Assembly (NCBI GenBank): GCA_002470825.1
Contig: DKOR01000013.1
Span: 1-64,000, forward strand
DNA: 64,000 nucleotides
From: Thiotrichaceae bacterium UBA7357
Lineage (GTDB): Bacteria; Pseudomonadota; Gammaproteobacteria; Eutrophobiales; Eutrophobiaceae
Reading direction: 5' to 3'
Position numbers and translations under genes: made by a program. The notes under the pieces were generated by a model. It saw only the letters and a list, made by a program, of their open reading frames with translations. It did not search any database and was not told where the DNA came from. Positions 18,441 through 27,166 of the stretch are shown here, one piece after another (within the stretch, counting starts at the first letter, position 1; every line of letters begins with the position of its first letter).

Positions 18441-19629
18441 CTAGAACTGAAGTTGTAATCCAAATGTAACTCTGCTCAAATCTCTACTGGCAAAGCCACT
18501 AGCATTAGCATCACCTTGAACATGATTAAGATTGAATTTAGTATTTTGACCATCAATAATATAATTCAAACCCATCTCAATTGAATCACTCGACCTCGAA
18601 TCACTAGGATTATTGTTTACATAGCGCATATAAGGTTGAAGCTTACCCCAGCCGATTACTTTTGGAAATAGATAAGCCATAGTGCTAAAAATCGAATAAC
18701 CATCGAATAAGCAAAAACATGAATCGATACCAGAAGTTGGTGGTGATATCGGAGTGAAATCTGAATTAAATTTTTTATAATCCGCTTCTATAGTTATAAC
18801 TCCACATCAGACATCGCTATTTCTGATAAAATATCAAAAGTGTAACTATAAAAATCGCCAGACTCAGTGACACTGCCAGTACCACCAATCTGATTTTGAA
18901 ATGAAAAACCCATAGTTAATATGTCGCCCTGTTCACCGAAGTAAGTTGAGCTTGTGTAATAACCAAAATTTGATTCAATACTTAATAGGTGATGCGCCAG
19001 ACGGACAGCATAAAGTTTATTGTTATCACGGTTACTAAATCCTTTCAAACCATCATAAATACCTAGAACATAGTGTAATCTTCTGGCGGTTCCCCAAAAA
19101 CACCGCCTTCTCCACGTCCAAGACTGCCAGCCGCACCACCTTGATCGGCCGGAAATAGAGGTTGTCGATATTGGTTCCAAGTAAGTCCATAAAAAGGACC
19201 ATTGATCTCTACACGGTCACCGGGAATAAGCGTCCTACCAAACCAAAAGTTGACACTTGGGTTAATCTCTACTCGTACAATCGCATCTATGAGATCAGTT
19301 GAATCATGATTTTGTTTATCCGTATTGATACTAAATTTCAGATATTTATGAATTTGAGCGGCAACATAAAGACGGACACTATCAAAAGAAAAATCAGAAT
19401 TATTGTCTAAGTCACTCTTTTTAGAATCTAACTGCATCCGGACACCTCCGCCAACACTCAGCCATAAGGTATCACTGTGTTTAAATTTAACGTCACCCAT
19501 CACAGAATGTGGAGTCATTAAAATAGTGGTTAATAATATAAGCTTCACAATTTTTAGAGAGCGCCCTTCACTAAGAGATTGAAACCGCATCTTAGGCTTA
19601 CCCTTTATTGTTGGTTTAATTAACCCCAC
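18441..19629 (-). pseudogene. frameshifted outer-membrane porin (phosphate-selective porin O/P superfamily)
   Basis: Three minus-strand segments in different frames read as one porin of about 390 residues. The 5' part (19629-19066) carries a signal peptide and porin start (TLWLSVGGGVRMQLDSKK, FWFGRTLIPGDRVEI). A frameshift near 19066-19080 moves to the frame holding YVLGIYDGLKGFSN and YYTSSTYFGEQGDILTMGFS. A second, near 18797-18806, moves to VITIEADYKKFNSDF through LQPYMRYVNNNPSD to the terminal VTFGLQLQF, whose final F is typical of porins. Each shift is repaired by changing one base. The resemblance is to OprP or ExtI-like porins, by pattern only. Real decay and sequencing error cannot be separated here. 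Confidence 0.75.
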
Positions 19630-19772
19630 TTCAGAAAATCAGCAGAAAATTCACTAATATTCTTACATTTATTTCTTATTATCTTGATAGATTAAATTTT
19701 TCATAAACTAAAATAGACTATTATTTATCCTTAAATATATTTTTAATATAACAATGCAAAATTAAGATAAAA

Positions 19773-20831
19773 TTATAGTTTGTTATAATTATCTTTTAAC
19801 ACTTCTAGAATAGCCTTAGCTTCTTCACTCGTTTCCCAATTACCATCCTCATTAGTAATAATTACTTCTGTCTTATCTCCAACTCCTGTCAAGCTTAACT
19901 GATAAGGGGTGCCATCATCATCATCGCCCCAGAATTTTAATTTTGATAGGAATCCTTTTCCTTCTTTTTCATTTTCTGATTTGAAGATACGAAACTCATA
20001 TATACCTTTCGCCTGATCACTACCTTCAATCACATACTCAGCACGTTCTACTATCATTCGTGCTTCACGCCAGCCACGTGTGAATTCCTGAGGAATCACT
20101 AGATAACTTTTGCCATCTCCAGCATCAAAAATTTCTGCTTTGGCCTTCACTCGTTTTGTCGTTGAAGTTTTTGCTATGGATGTACTAATTTTGGAATCAT
20201 TTGTTATGTTCTCTAATTTTTCCATGTCTGTCCCATAAAAATGTAAATTTATTTTCCGAATGACACTTTTTTCTGTCTCCGTGTCAATGACCACATCAAG
20301 CCATTCACCTTCGGTCAAATTTTGTTTTTCACTTGAGAGAAATAATAGCGTTCCGCCAGAATCAGACGGCTCTGCAAAAATCTTGAACTTATACCTGTTG
20401 CTATTCTCTTCTTTCCAACCCGTTTCAAGCACCCCTAGTTCTGCATCATCCAAGTCAATGACATACTCTTTTTCTCTCCAGAATTCTTTAAGTTTAGGCC
20501 ATATATCAGAAGACGAGCCCTTCAAGGCTAGCCACTGTTCACCATTCTGCTCACCAGAACCTAATACCAAACCCTGTCGCTTGTTTTCAGAACGTTGCCG
20601 CTCAAACTCAGTCAAAGACGTTGATTCCTCTCCTGGGATCTCTGCAGAATATTCTCCTTCCGTCACAGTCAAATCAGGGGGGACTTCAAGTATTGGTAAA
20701 CTAGTACTTTTTTGATAAGCAGTTCGCTTATCAGGCAGCACCTTTTCTAAGTCCTTAACACCTGGAAGATAAGAACAACTGACTATAGATAAAGAACTAA
20801 GTATTAATGCAAAATTACGTAAAATCATCAT
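19773..20831 (-). CDS. bamC: outer-membrane assembly lipoprotein BamC
   Basis: BAM complex accessory lipoprotein. The 352-residue protein has a lipoprotein signal with lipobox IVSC (C19), followed by the unstructured N-terminal segment (SLPILEVPPDLT) that binds BamD in E. coli, and two helix-grip domains (about residues 110-210 and 230-352). Its position directly downstream of dapA, eight bases apart on the same strand, is the conserved dapA-bamC order and supports the call, since BamC sequences diverge strongly. Confidence 0.88.
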   Translation of the reverse strand: MMILRNFALILSSLSIVSCSYLPGVKDLEKVLPDKRTAYQKSTSLPILEVPPDLTVTEGEYSAEIPGEESTSLTEFERQRSENKRQGLVLGSGEQNGEQWLALKGSSSDIWPKLKEFWREKEYVIDLDDAELGVLETGWKEENSNRYKFKIFAEPSDSGGTLLFLSSEKQNLTEGEWLDVVIDTETEKSVIRKINLHFYGTDMEKLENITNDSKISTSIAKTSTTKRVKAKAEIFDAGDGKSYLVIPQEFTRGWREARMIVERAEYVIEGSDQAKGIYEFRIFKSENEKEGKGFLSKLKFWGDDDDGTPYQLSLTGVGDKTEVIITNEDGNWETSEEAKAILEVLKDNYNKL

Positions 20832-20838
20832 TATGTAT

Positions 20839-21726
20839 TTATATAACTCCTGCCTGTTTCATGGCGTCTAATAATTTTAATTCCGCTGATTCAGACATCC
20901 AAGTCATAGGTAGTCTTATTCCTGCTTGTATAAAGCCTAATTTATGTAAGACCCATTTCACAGGAATTGGATTTGATTCAACAAACAACTCTTTATGAAG
21001 ATCTTTAAGCATATCATCTAAATTGCTGGCACCATCAATGTCGCCACTGAGGGCTAACATACACATCTCATGCATTGCTCTGGGCGCAACATTCGCTGTA
21101 ACTGAAATGACCCCATCACCACCTTCAAGAATGAAGTCTTTCGTAGTCTCATCATCTCCTGTTAGCAACAGAAAGTCTGCGCCCGCCCCATTACGTATCT
21201 GTTTGACCCTAGCCAAATCTGCCGTTGCTTCTTTGACACCGATAATATTTTTTATCGTAGACAGCCGAACTATCGTATCGGGCAACATATCACAAGCTGT
21301 TCTACTTGGTACATTGTAGAGTATTTGTGGTATGTCAATCGTCTCTGCAACAGCCTTATAGTGCAAATATAATCCTTCCTGTGTCGGCTTATTATAGTAA
21401 GGCGTGACTAAGAGACACGCATCAGCACCAACTTCTTTAGCACATTTTGTTAATGAAATCGCTTCAATCGTTGAGTTTGCACCAGTACCTGCAATTACGG
21501 GAATACGACCATTCACTATATCGACTATTTGTTTGATCACTATACAATGTTCTTCTTCAGTTAATGTCGCAGATTCGCCAGTCGTACCCACAGCAACGAT
21601 TGCATCAGTGCCTTGCTCAATATGGAATTCGAGCAGATTCTCCAATGCTGGGCTATCTATTTTTGTATCTGGTCCTACCCCAGTCAGCATCGGGGTAACA
21701 ATAGCGACCATACTTCCAGTAAACAT
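20839..21726 (-). CDS. dapA: 4-hydroxy-tetrahydrodipicolinate synthase
   Basis: Condenses pyruvate and aspartate semialdehyde in lysine and diaminopimelate synthesis. The 295-residue TIM-barrel protein starts at MFTGSMVAIVTPM; upstream in-frame codons give a non-family extension. The Schiff-base lysine is K165 (GVKEATAD), with Y137 in the LYNVPSRT motif and GTTGESATL near residue 47. It is co-directional with bamC and divergent from gcvR. Confidence 0.96.
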   Translation of the reverse strand: MFTGSMVAIVTPMLTGVGPDTKIDSPALENLLEFHIEQGTDAIVAVGTTGESATLTEEEHCIVIKQIVDIVNGRIPVIAGTGANSTIEAISLTKCAKEVGADACLLVTPYYNKPTQEGLYLHYKAVAETIDIPQILYNVPSRTACDMLPDTIVRLSTIKNIIGVKEATADLARVKQIRNGAGADFLLLTGDDETTKDFILEGGDGVISVTANVAPRAMHEMCMLALSGDIDGASNLDDMLKDLHKELFVESNPIPVKWVLHKLGFIQAGIRLPMTWMSESAELKLLDAMKQAGVI

Positions 21727-21886
21727 ATCAGTAGTTATTATGAGTAATTGAGAAAAACGTGTATGGTACTTAATGAAGTATCCATATGACAAGGAAATTA
21801 GTATACATATAACGTGTATTACGATCGGATGACGCCAATATCAAACTATTTACATAGTAACTACCTAATTATCGTCTCAGTATAAG

Positions 21887-22414
21887 ATGCAAAATTATCT
21901 TGTTGTAAGTGCTTTGATCGAAAATTCTAGCGAAATTATACGTGAATTTTCTAAACTATCTAAATCTAGCGGCTGCAATATCATCGATAGTCGATTTAAG
22001 GTTTTCGGACATGAACTTTCTTTGATGATTTTCTTGACTGGAACTTGGGATGCCATTGCTAAAATTGAAGATATGTTTGGCATTCTTGCAAAGAAAAAAC
22101 AAATCAAGATTCTCACAAATCGAACAACTGTAGACAAATTGCAAGGTGACTCCATGCCTTATGCGGTTGACGTTGTTGGTCTTGACCAACCGGGGATTAT
22201 TTTTGATATCTCAGATTTCATGTCAAGCAATAATCTAATTATTCATGAAATGGCGTCCAATACCTATGAGGCTTCGATTACTGGCGCAAAAATGTTTTCC
22301 TTGCATATCATGGTCAATATTTCATTAGATTCGTCAATCGCATCTATTCGAAGCGATTTCATTGAGTTTTGTGACCATCTTAATCTGGATGCTATAATGG
22401 AACCTGTTAAGTAA
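21887..22414 (+). CDS. gcvR: glycine cleavage system regulator GcvR-like ACT-domain protein
   Basis: In E. coli, GcvR binds and restrains the activator GcvA when glycine is scarce. The 175-residue protein has two ACT-like domains (about residues 1-80 and 88-175), including VDVVGLDQPGIIFDISDFMS, typical of the second GcvR ACT domain. It is divergent from dapA and upstream of bcp, the conserved dapA/gcvR/bcp order. No gcvA or gcvTP genes are in the window, though a gcvH lies at 48.6 kb, so whether it regulates glycine cleavage here is open. Confidence 0.85.
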   Translation: MQNYLVVSALIENSSEIIREFSKLSKSSGCNIIDSRFKVFGHELSLMIFLTGTWDAIAKIEDMFGILAKKKQIKILTNRTTVDKLQGDSMPYAVDVVGLDQPGIIFDISDFMSSNNLIIHEMASNTYEASITGAKMFSLHIMVNISLDSSIASIRSDFIEFCDHLNLDAIMEPVK

Positions 22415-22619
22415 TGGTTCACCTAAATTGCAGTTCCTGTATCAGCGCCGTACCCGAACTTAAATGTTACATATGTATTAGTGTTCTGCATATTCCGTTT
22501 TTTCAAAATTACAAACTAATTACTCTTCTTACTCAGTATCCCAGAGAGAAAATTTACTAGAATAGTATTCTGTGTTACAACAAAATATAAACTTTTTAAA
22601 TATGAGCAACAGATAAATC

Positions 22620-23087
22620 ATGAATAAAGTCAGTATTGGGAAAAAAGTTCCCGCCTTCACTCTACCAGCAACCGGTGATAAAACTATCAAGCTTTCAGCG
22701 CTAAAAGGTAAAAATATTGTTCTATATTTTTATCCTAAAGATAGTACCCCGGGATGCACTATAGAAGGCCAAAACTTTCGCGATAATATTGGTAAATTCA
22801 ACGCTCATAACACTATCATTCTTGGCATCTCTCGAGACAAATTATCTTCTCACGAAAAATTCAAACAACAACAATGTTTCCCTTTTGATTTATTGTCTGA
22901 TGAAGACGAAACACTTTGTAACTTATTTGATGTCATAAAAGAAAAAAACATGTACGGGAAAAAAATATTGGGAATTGAACGCTCAACTTTTTTGATTGAT
23001 GAGAAGGGCGTGCTGTATAAAGAATGGCGCAAGGTAAAGGTAAAAAACCATGTGAACGAGATTCTCGAAACTTTAGAAAGACGTTAA
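22620..23087 (+). CDS. bcp: thiol peroxidase, PrxQ/BCP family
   Basis: Peroxiredoxin that reduces H2O2 and organic peroxides using thioredoxin. The 155-residue protein has the peroxidatic cysteine C46 in DSTPGCTIEGQNF. The resolving cysteine found five residues later in E. coli Bcp is absent (Q51 there). Another cysteine, C86 (QQQCFPF), is where the alternative alpha-3 resolving cysteine of some PrxQ proteins lies, so an atypical 2-Cys mechanism through C86 is plausible. It lies between gcvR and perM as usual. Confidence 0.93.
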   Translation: MNKVSIGKKVPAFTLPATGDKTIKLSALKGKNIVLYFYPKDSTPGCTIEGQNFRDNIGKFNAHNTIILGISRDKLSSHEKFKQQQCFPFDLLSDEDETLCNLFDVIKEKNMYGKKILGIERSTFLIDEKGVLYKEWRKVKVKNHVNEILETLERR

Positions 23088-23175
23088 TTAAGTACTAATC
23101 TGTCTCGAAAAAATATATATCGTCAATATAATTGTGTATTTAGGATATTGAATCCAAGAATGATTACACCTACTT

Positions 23176-24243
23176 TTATAAAACAACGTCATCATTTTCA
23201 TACGTCGGCCAGACATTTATCAAAGCCTTGACTAGAGTTGCTAGTGGAATAGCAAAAAAGACACCTAAAAATCCCCATAATCCTCCAAAAATAAGAATCG
23301 CTACAATAATTGCTACAGGGTGCAAGTTAACAGCCTCTGAGAAAAGTATTGGCACTAAAACATTGCCATCCAAAAACTGAATAATACCATACGTAATCAG
23401 TAGCCATACAAAGTCCGGTGTTAAACCCCATTGGAAATAAGCAACAAGAATTATAGGGAGTGTAACTACAGCAGCGCCGATGTAAGGAATCAACACAGAC
23501 AGACCAACTATCAAACCTAGTAATGGGGCATAATTGAGATCAAATAATACAAAAGTAATATAGGAGGCGCTTCCAATAATAATAATCTCATTGAATTTAC
23601 CACGTACATAATTACCTATTTGCGCATCCATCTCGATCCAGATCTCGTTTAACAAATTTCTTTCTTTTGGAAGGAAACGACCCAGCCAACCTATTATTAG
23701 GCGCTTATCTTTAAGAAAAAAGAAGATCATAAGTGGAACCAATACCAGATAAATAAGTATCGTAATAATTGCAGGTATCGAAGCTACAGAAAACGAGAGC
23801 ACGTTTCCCCCAAGCTCGCTAAAACCCTGACGAATTGTGATGATCAGTTGACTTATATAATCTGGTGAAATGAATTCAGGATATTCTTTTGGCAATTGCA
23901 ATAATAAAGCCTGTCCATTACTGATCATATCTGGTACTTCCTGGAAAAACTGGCTCAGTTGTTTTGATAACAGTGGCAATAATCCAAATAGAATAAAAAT
24001 CATAAAGGCGATAAATAATAGATAAACCAGATTAACTGCCCAGAACCGTGAGAGTAATTTTTTTTGTAATTTAATCACACTACCTTCAAGTAAATAAGCA
24101 ATCACGATCGCTGATAGGAGCGGTGCCAACATTTCACCCATCGTCAACAAAACAAAAACACTAACGCCTAGCAAGACAACTAATAAAGCCGCTTGAGGAT
24201 CAGTAAAATATCGCTGATACCACGAATTAATAAATTCAAACAT
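23176..24243 (-). CDS. perM: AI-2E family transporter PerM-like membrane protein
   Basis: Polytopic inner-membrane protein of the AI-2E transporter/PerM family, a permease of mostly unknown substrate. The 355-residue protein has about eight hydrophobic helices, with the N-terminal pair (AALLVVLLGVSVFVLLTMGE and further) and the conserved C-terminal block LGLIVGLSVLIPYIGAAVV, then FGGLWGFLGVFFAIPLATL. It converges with bcp, as in E. coli (bcp-yfgO). Confidence 0.88.
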   Translation of the reverse strand: MFEFINSWYQRYFTDPQAALLVVLLGVSVFVLLTMGEMLAPLLSAIVIAYLLEGSVIKLQKKLLSRFWAVNLVYLLFIAFMIFILFGLLPLLSKQLSQFFQEVPDMISNGQALLLQLPKEYPEFISPDYISQLIITIRQGFSELGGNVLSFSVASIPAIITILIYLVLVPLMIFFFLKDKRLIIGWLGRFLPKERNLLNEIWIEMDAQIGNYVRGKFNEIIIIGSASYITFVLFDLNYAPLLGLIVGLSVLIPYIGAAVVTLPIILVAYFQWGLTPDFVWLLITYGIIQFLDGNVLVPILFSEAVNLHPVAIIVAILIFGGLWGFLGVFFAIPLATLVKALINVWPTYENDDVVL

Positions 24244-24335
24244 TCTTTTAGTATAGTTTAATATTGTACATTTACCATAATGGTATCTTACATAGACAGT
24301 GAGTCTACATAAGTAAATTTATCTGACATTTTTGA

Positions 24336-24366
24336 TAAAAAAAGGCGCCGGAGGGAGTGGCGCCGG
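24336..24366 (-). terminator. intrinsic terminator of the candidate small RNA
   Basis: On the minus strand two GGCGCC arms (24359-24364 and 24344-24349) flank a nine-base CU-rich loop and are followed by seven T residues. No annotated gene ends here on that strand: perM starts further downstream. So it must end a transcript that begins between it and queG. Confidence 0.75.
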
Positions 24367-24421
24367 ATAAAAATACAACAGAATCACTAGGGAGATTTAA
24401 GCAAATGTAATTATTTTATAT
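24336..24421 (-). ncRNA. candidate small RNA with sigma-54-type promoter
   Basis: A gene-free interval between perM and queG holds, on the minus strand, a -24/-12 promoter (24432-24448) followed about 55 bases later by a strong intrinsic terminator (24336-24366). The implied transcript is about 85 nt. It has no start codon with a ribosome site and contains CTCCC twice, once single-stranded (near 24391) and once in the terminator loop; both could pair with a Shine-Dalgarno GGGAG. All of this is read from sequence; expression is inference. Confidence 0.5.
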
Positions 24422-24431
24422 AAACTAATTA

Positions 24432-24448
24432 TGCAGTTGTTGTGCCAA
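24432..24448 (-). promoter_or_regulatory. sigma-54 (-24/-12) promoter-like element
   Basis: The minus strand reads TTGGCACAACAACTGCA. The GG and GC dinucleotides are ten bases apart, the exact RpoN spacing, and TTGGCAC is a full match to the -24 element; the -12 element is CTGCA instead of TTGCA. Predicted transcription start is near 24421. Confidence 0.5.
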
Positions 24449-24590
24449 TATGTATTTTACTATAATTCAATGGTATAGCTTAAGGAAAAACGTTACATGT
24501 TTAATAATTGCACAATAATTGTCTATTTTTAGAACGCAAATGATGCGATGCAATATGCTTTTATAAATCTACTTAATATTTAAATTGCTA

Positions 24591-25643
24591 ATGGACCAAT
24601 CAGAATTATCGAAACATATAAAGTTATGGGGAATAGAACTAGGCTTTCAACAAGTTGGTATTACAACGACTGAATTAGTTGAAGATGAAGCTTACCTCTT
24701 AAATTGGCTGAAAAAAGGACGTCATGGTGAAATGTCGTATATGAAGCGACATGGGATGAAACGAAGTCGTCCAAGAGATCTTGTTCCTGGAACTATTAGC
24801 GTTATTTCACTAAGAATGGATTACTTCCCGCCCTCGAGTAAACATCCGGCAAAGGTATTAAAAGATAGAGAACTCGCTTATGTTTCAAGATATGCTATGG
24901 GCCGTGACTACCATAAGCTTATGCGTCAACGTATCCAGAAACTAGCAACGAAAATAGAGACGCAATATAGACAGTTTGGTTATCGCTGCTTTGTTGATAG
25001 CGCACCAATATTAGAAAAAGCATTAGCACGGAATGCAGGTCTTGGGTGGATAGGCAAACACAGTAATCTCATTAACCCTAAGTCAGGCTCATGGTTTTTT
25101 TTAGGTGAGATCTATACTGACTTACCACTCGAGATAGACAAGCCTTTTACAGAACAACATTGCGGAAGCTGTAATGCTTGTATCGACATATGTCCGACTC
25201 AAGCTATTGTTGGACCTATGGAAGTTGATGCGCGTCGCTGCATTTCTTATTTGACAATTGAGCTACGTAGCTCAATTCCTGAGGAATTTCGTAAGATGAT
25301 TGGTAATCGAGTTTATGGTTGTGATGACTGTCAATTAATCTGCCCGTGGAATAAGTTTGCAAAAAATACTGAGGAAGAAGATTTTCGTGTGCGTAATGGG
25401 TTAGATGCGCCTAAGCTTATTGAATTGTTTGCCTGGACAGAGGTAGAATTTTTAAAGCACACTGAGGGTTCTGCCATTCGACGAATAGGTTATGAATGTT
25501 GGTTAAGAAATTTAGCTGTAGGCTTAGGTAACGCAACTAGAACAGATGAGACAATTAATGCATTAACGGCTCGAAAAAATGATCCTTCTGCAATGGTACG
25601 CGAACATGTTTCGTGGGCGCTTGCGCAACACCAGTGTCATTAA
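24591..25643 (+). CDS. queG: epoxyqueuosine reductase QueG
   Basis: Cobalamin-dependent [4Fe-4S] enzyme doing the last step of queuosine synthesis in tRNA. The 350-residue protein starts at ATG 24591. It has the N-terminal B12-binding region (GLGWIGKHSNLINP), two ferredoxin-type cluster motifs (CGSCNACIDICP and CDDCQLICPWN), and a C-terminal HEAT-like repeat (AMVREHVSWALAQ) that recognises tRNA. It converges with nfeD. Other queuosine genes are not in the window. Confidence 0.96.
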   Translation: MDQSELSKHIKLWGIELGFQQVGITTTELVEDEAYLLNWLKKGRHGEMSYMKRHGMKRSRPRDLVPGTISVISLRMDYFPPSSKHPAKVLKDRELAYVSRYAMGRDYHKLMRQRIQKLATKIETQYRQFGYRCFVDSAPILEKALARNAGLGWIGKHSNLINPKSGSWFFLGEIYTDLPLEIDKPFTEQHCGSCNACIDICPTQAIVGPMEVDARRCISYLTIELRSSIPEEFRKMIGNRVYGCDDCQLICPWNKFAKNTEEEDFRVRNGLDAPKLIELFAWTEVEFLKHTEGSAIRRIGYECWLRNLAVGLGNATRTDETINALTARKNDPSAMVREHVSWALAQHQCH

Positions 25644-25654
25644 ACTGTAGTTAA

Positions 25655-26107
25655 TTAAGTTTCGTTTCTTTTTTTTACATTAAAGATGGTGCCTTCGACA
25701 CTCATTACACACACGTTCATCCCAACTGGCATATCTGGACCCTTGACTCTCCAGGTTGAATCATCAACCTTGATCTTCCCCACACCGTTAACTATTGCTT
25801 CTTCAAGTGTGAAGCTACGACCAACATATTGTTGTCCACGTTTATTGAGATTAGGTTGATCATTAACATTTGGATTCGACTTTTTATATCGTCTATACAG
25901 TACTAAACATAAGACTGAAAGTACGCCAAAGATGATGACCTGGATTAAAACAGGCATTTCAGGGGCCATATAAATTGACAAACCAACAACAAAAGCTGAA
26001 ATACCCATCCACAAAAAATATGCTGCGGGTACAACCATTTCAATAATTATCATTACTGATGCAGCGATAAGCCAATGCCAGAATTCAATTTGATTTAACC
26101 ATTCCAT
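25655..26107 (-). CDS. short NfeD-family membrane protein
   Basis: Partner of SPFH/stomatin proteins. The 150-residue protein starts at MEWLNQIEFWHW, with AAGGA upstream; upstream in-frame codons lie inside qmcA. Three hydrophobic helices (residues about 10-75) precede a C-terminal OB-fold NfeD domain (GQQYVGRSFTLEEAIVNGVGKIKV). It corresponds to E. coli YbbK next to QmcA. The two likely act together in membrane organisation or quality control, a family-level statement. Confidence 0.88.
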   Translation of the reverse strand: MEWLNQIEFWHWLIAASVMIIIEMVVPAAYFLWMGISAFVVGLSIYMAPEMPVLIQVIIFGVLSVLCLVLYRRYKKSNPNVNDQPNLNKRGQQYVGRSFTLEEAIVNGVGKIKVDDSTWRVKGPDMPVGMNVCVMSVEGTIFNVKKRNET

Positions 26108-26123
26108 AAGTGGGTCCTTACTT

Positions 26124-27053
26124 TTAATCGTTTGGTTTGTTTTTGCTAAAAGTCTCCTTTGCAATCTCTGTAATACCGGCTATTGAGCCAATGACACTAC
26201 TGGCTTCCAGAGGCATTAATACTACTTTTGCACTCGGTCCAGCAGCGATATCCTTTAATGCATCAACATATTTTGTCGCAACAAAATAGTTGACAGCTTG
26301 TATATCGCCTGTCGCAATAGCATTAGATACATCCGTCGTTGCCTTTGCTTCTGCCTCCGCTAATCTTTCCCTTGCCTCCGCATCACGAAAGGCTGATTCC
26401 TTACGACCTTCTGCTTCGAGAATAGCGGCTCGCTTTTCACCATCTGCTTTTAAAATTTCTGCTTGCTTGAAGCCTTCTGCTTCAAGAATATTAGCACGCT
26501 TTTCACGTTCTGCTTTCATCTGTCTTGCCATAGAATCAACCAAATCTTTTGGTGGAGAAATGTCCTTAATCTCAATACGTGTAACCTTAATACCCCAGGG
26601 ACTTGTTGCTTCATCAACTACCTGTAGTAACTGCGCGTTTATCGTGTCTCTTTGTGATAATAATTGATCCAAATCCATCGAACCCATGACAGTACGAATA
26701 TTGGTCATAGTTAGGTTCAAAATTGCGCGTGTCAAGTTGTTAACCTCATATGCTGCTTGAGCTGCGTTTAGCACTTGAAAGAAAACAACGCCATCGACCT
26801 TAACCATAGCATTATCTTTTGTAATGACTTCCTGAGAAGGTACATCAACGACCGTCTCCATCATATTCATCTTGGCGCCAATTCTATCAAAAAACGGAAT
26901 AATAATGTGTAGACCAGGTGTTAATGTTCGCGTGTATTCACCAAATCGCTCAACAGTATAATTATTACCCTGAGTGACGGTCGTTACTGCTTTGGTTATA
27001 ACAACAAATATAAACAGTGCTAAACAGAATATAAAAAATGTTAATCCAGTCAT
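26124..27053 (-). CDS. qmcA: SPFH/Band 7 stomatin-like protein QmcA
   Basis: Inner-membrane scaffold protein of the stomatin/prohibitin type, thought to form large rings and to act with membrane proteases. The 309-residue protein has one N-terminal transmembrane helix (residues 3-22), an SPFH domain (about 25-185, with VERFGEYTRTLTPGLHIIIPF), then an alanine/glutamate-rich coiled coil (KAEREKRANILEAEG and similar repeats) and a conserved C-terminal segment. nfeD follows 16 bases downstream. Confidence 0.94.
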   Translation of the reverse strand: MTGLTFFIFCLALFIFVVITKAVTTVTQGNNYTVERFGEYTRTLTPGLHIIIPFFDRIGAKMNMMETVVDVPSQEVITKDNAMVKVDGVVFFQVLNAAQAAYEVNNLTRAILNLTMTNIRTVMGSMDLDQLLSQRDTINAQLLQVVDEATSPWGIKVTRIEIKDISPPKDLVDSMARQMKAEREKRANILEAEGFKQAEILKADGEKRAAILEAEGRKESAFRDAEARERLAEAEAKATTDVSNAIATGDIQAVNYFVATKYVDALKDIAAGPSAKVVLMPLEASSVIGSIAGITEIAKETFSKNKPND

Positions 27054-27166
27054 GATTTTATTACCTCGAGTGCTGTAATTTAAACGCTTCTAATTGCTCT
27101 ATAAATAATCTTGTTTTTTTTCTTTATATGAACAGTACCATCCATAAGATGACTTGTCTTGGTGAA

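Noticed and set aside
24344..24366. Repeated GGCGCCGG considered as a mobile-element end or recombination site
   Set aside because: Position, loop and adjacent T-run on the minus strand fit an intrinsic terminator; no transposase or target duplication is present.
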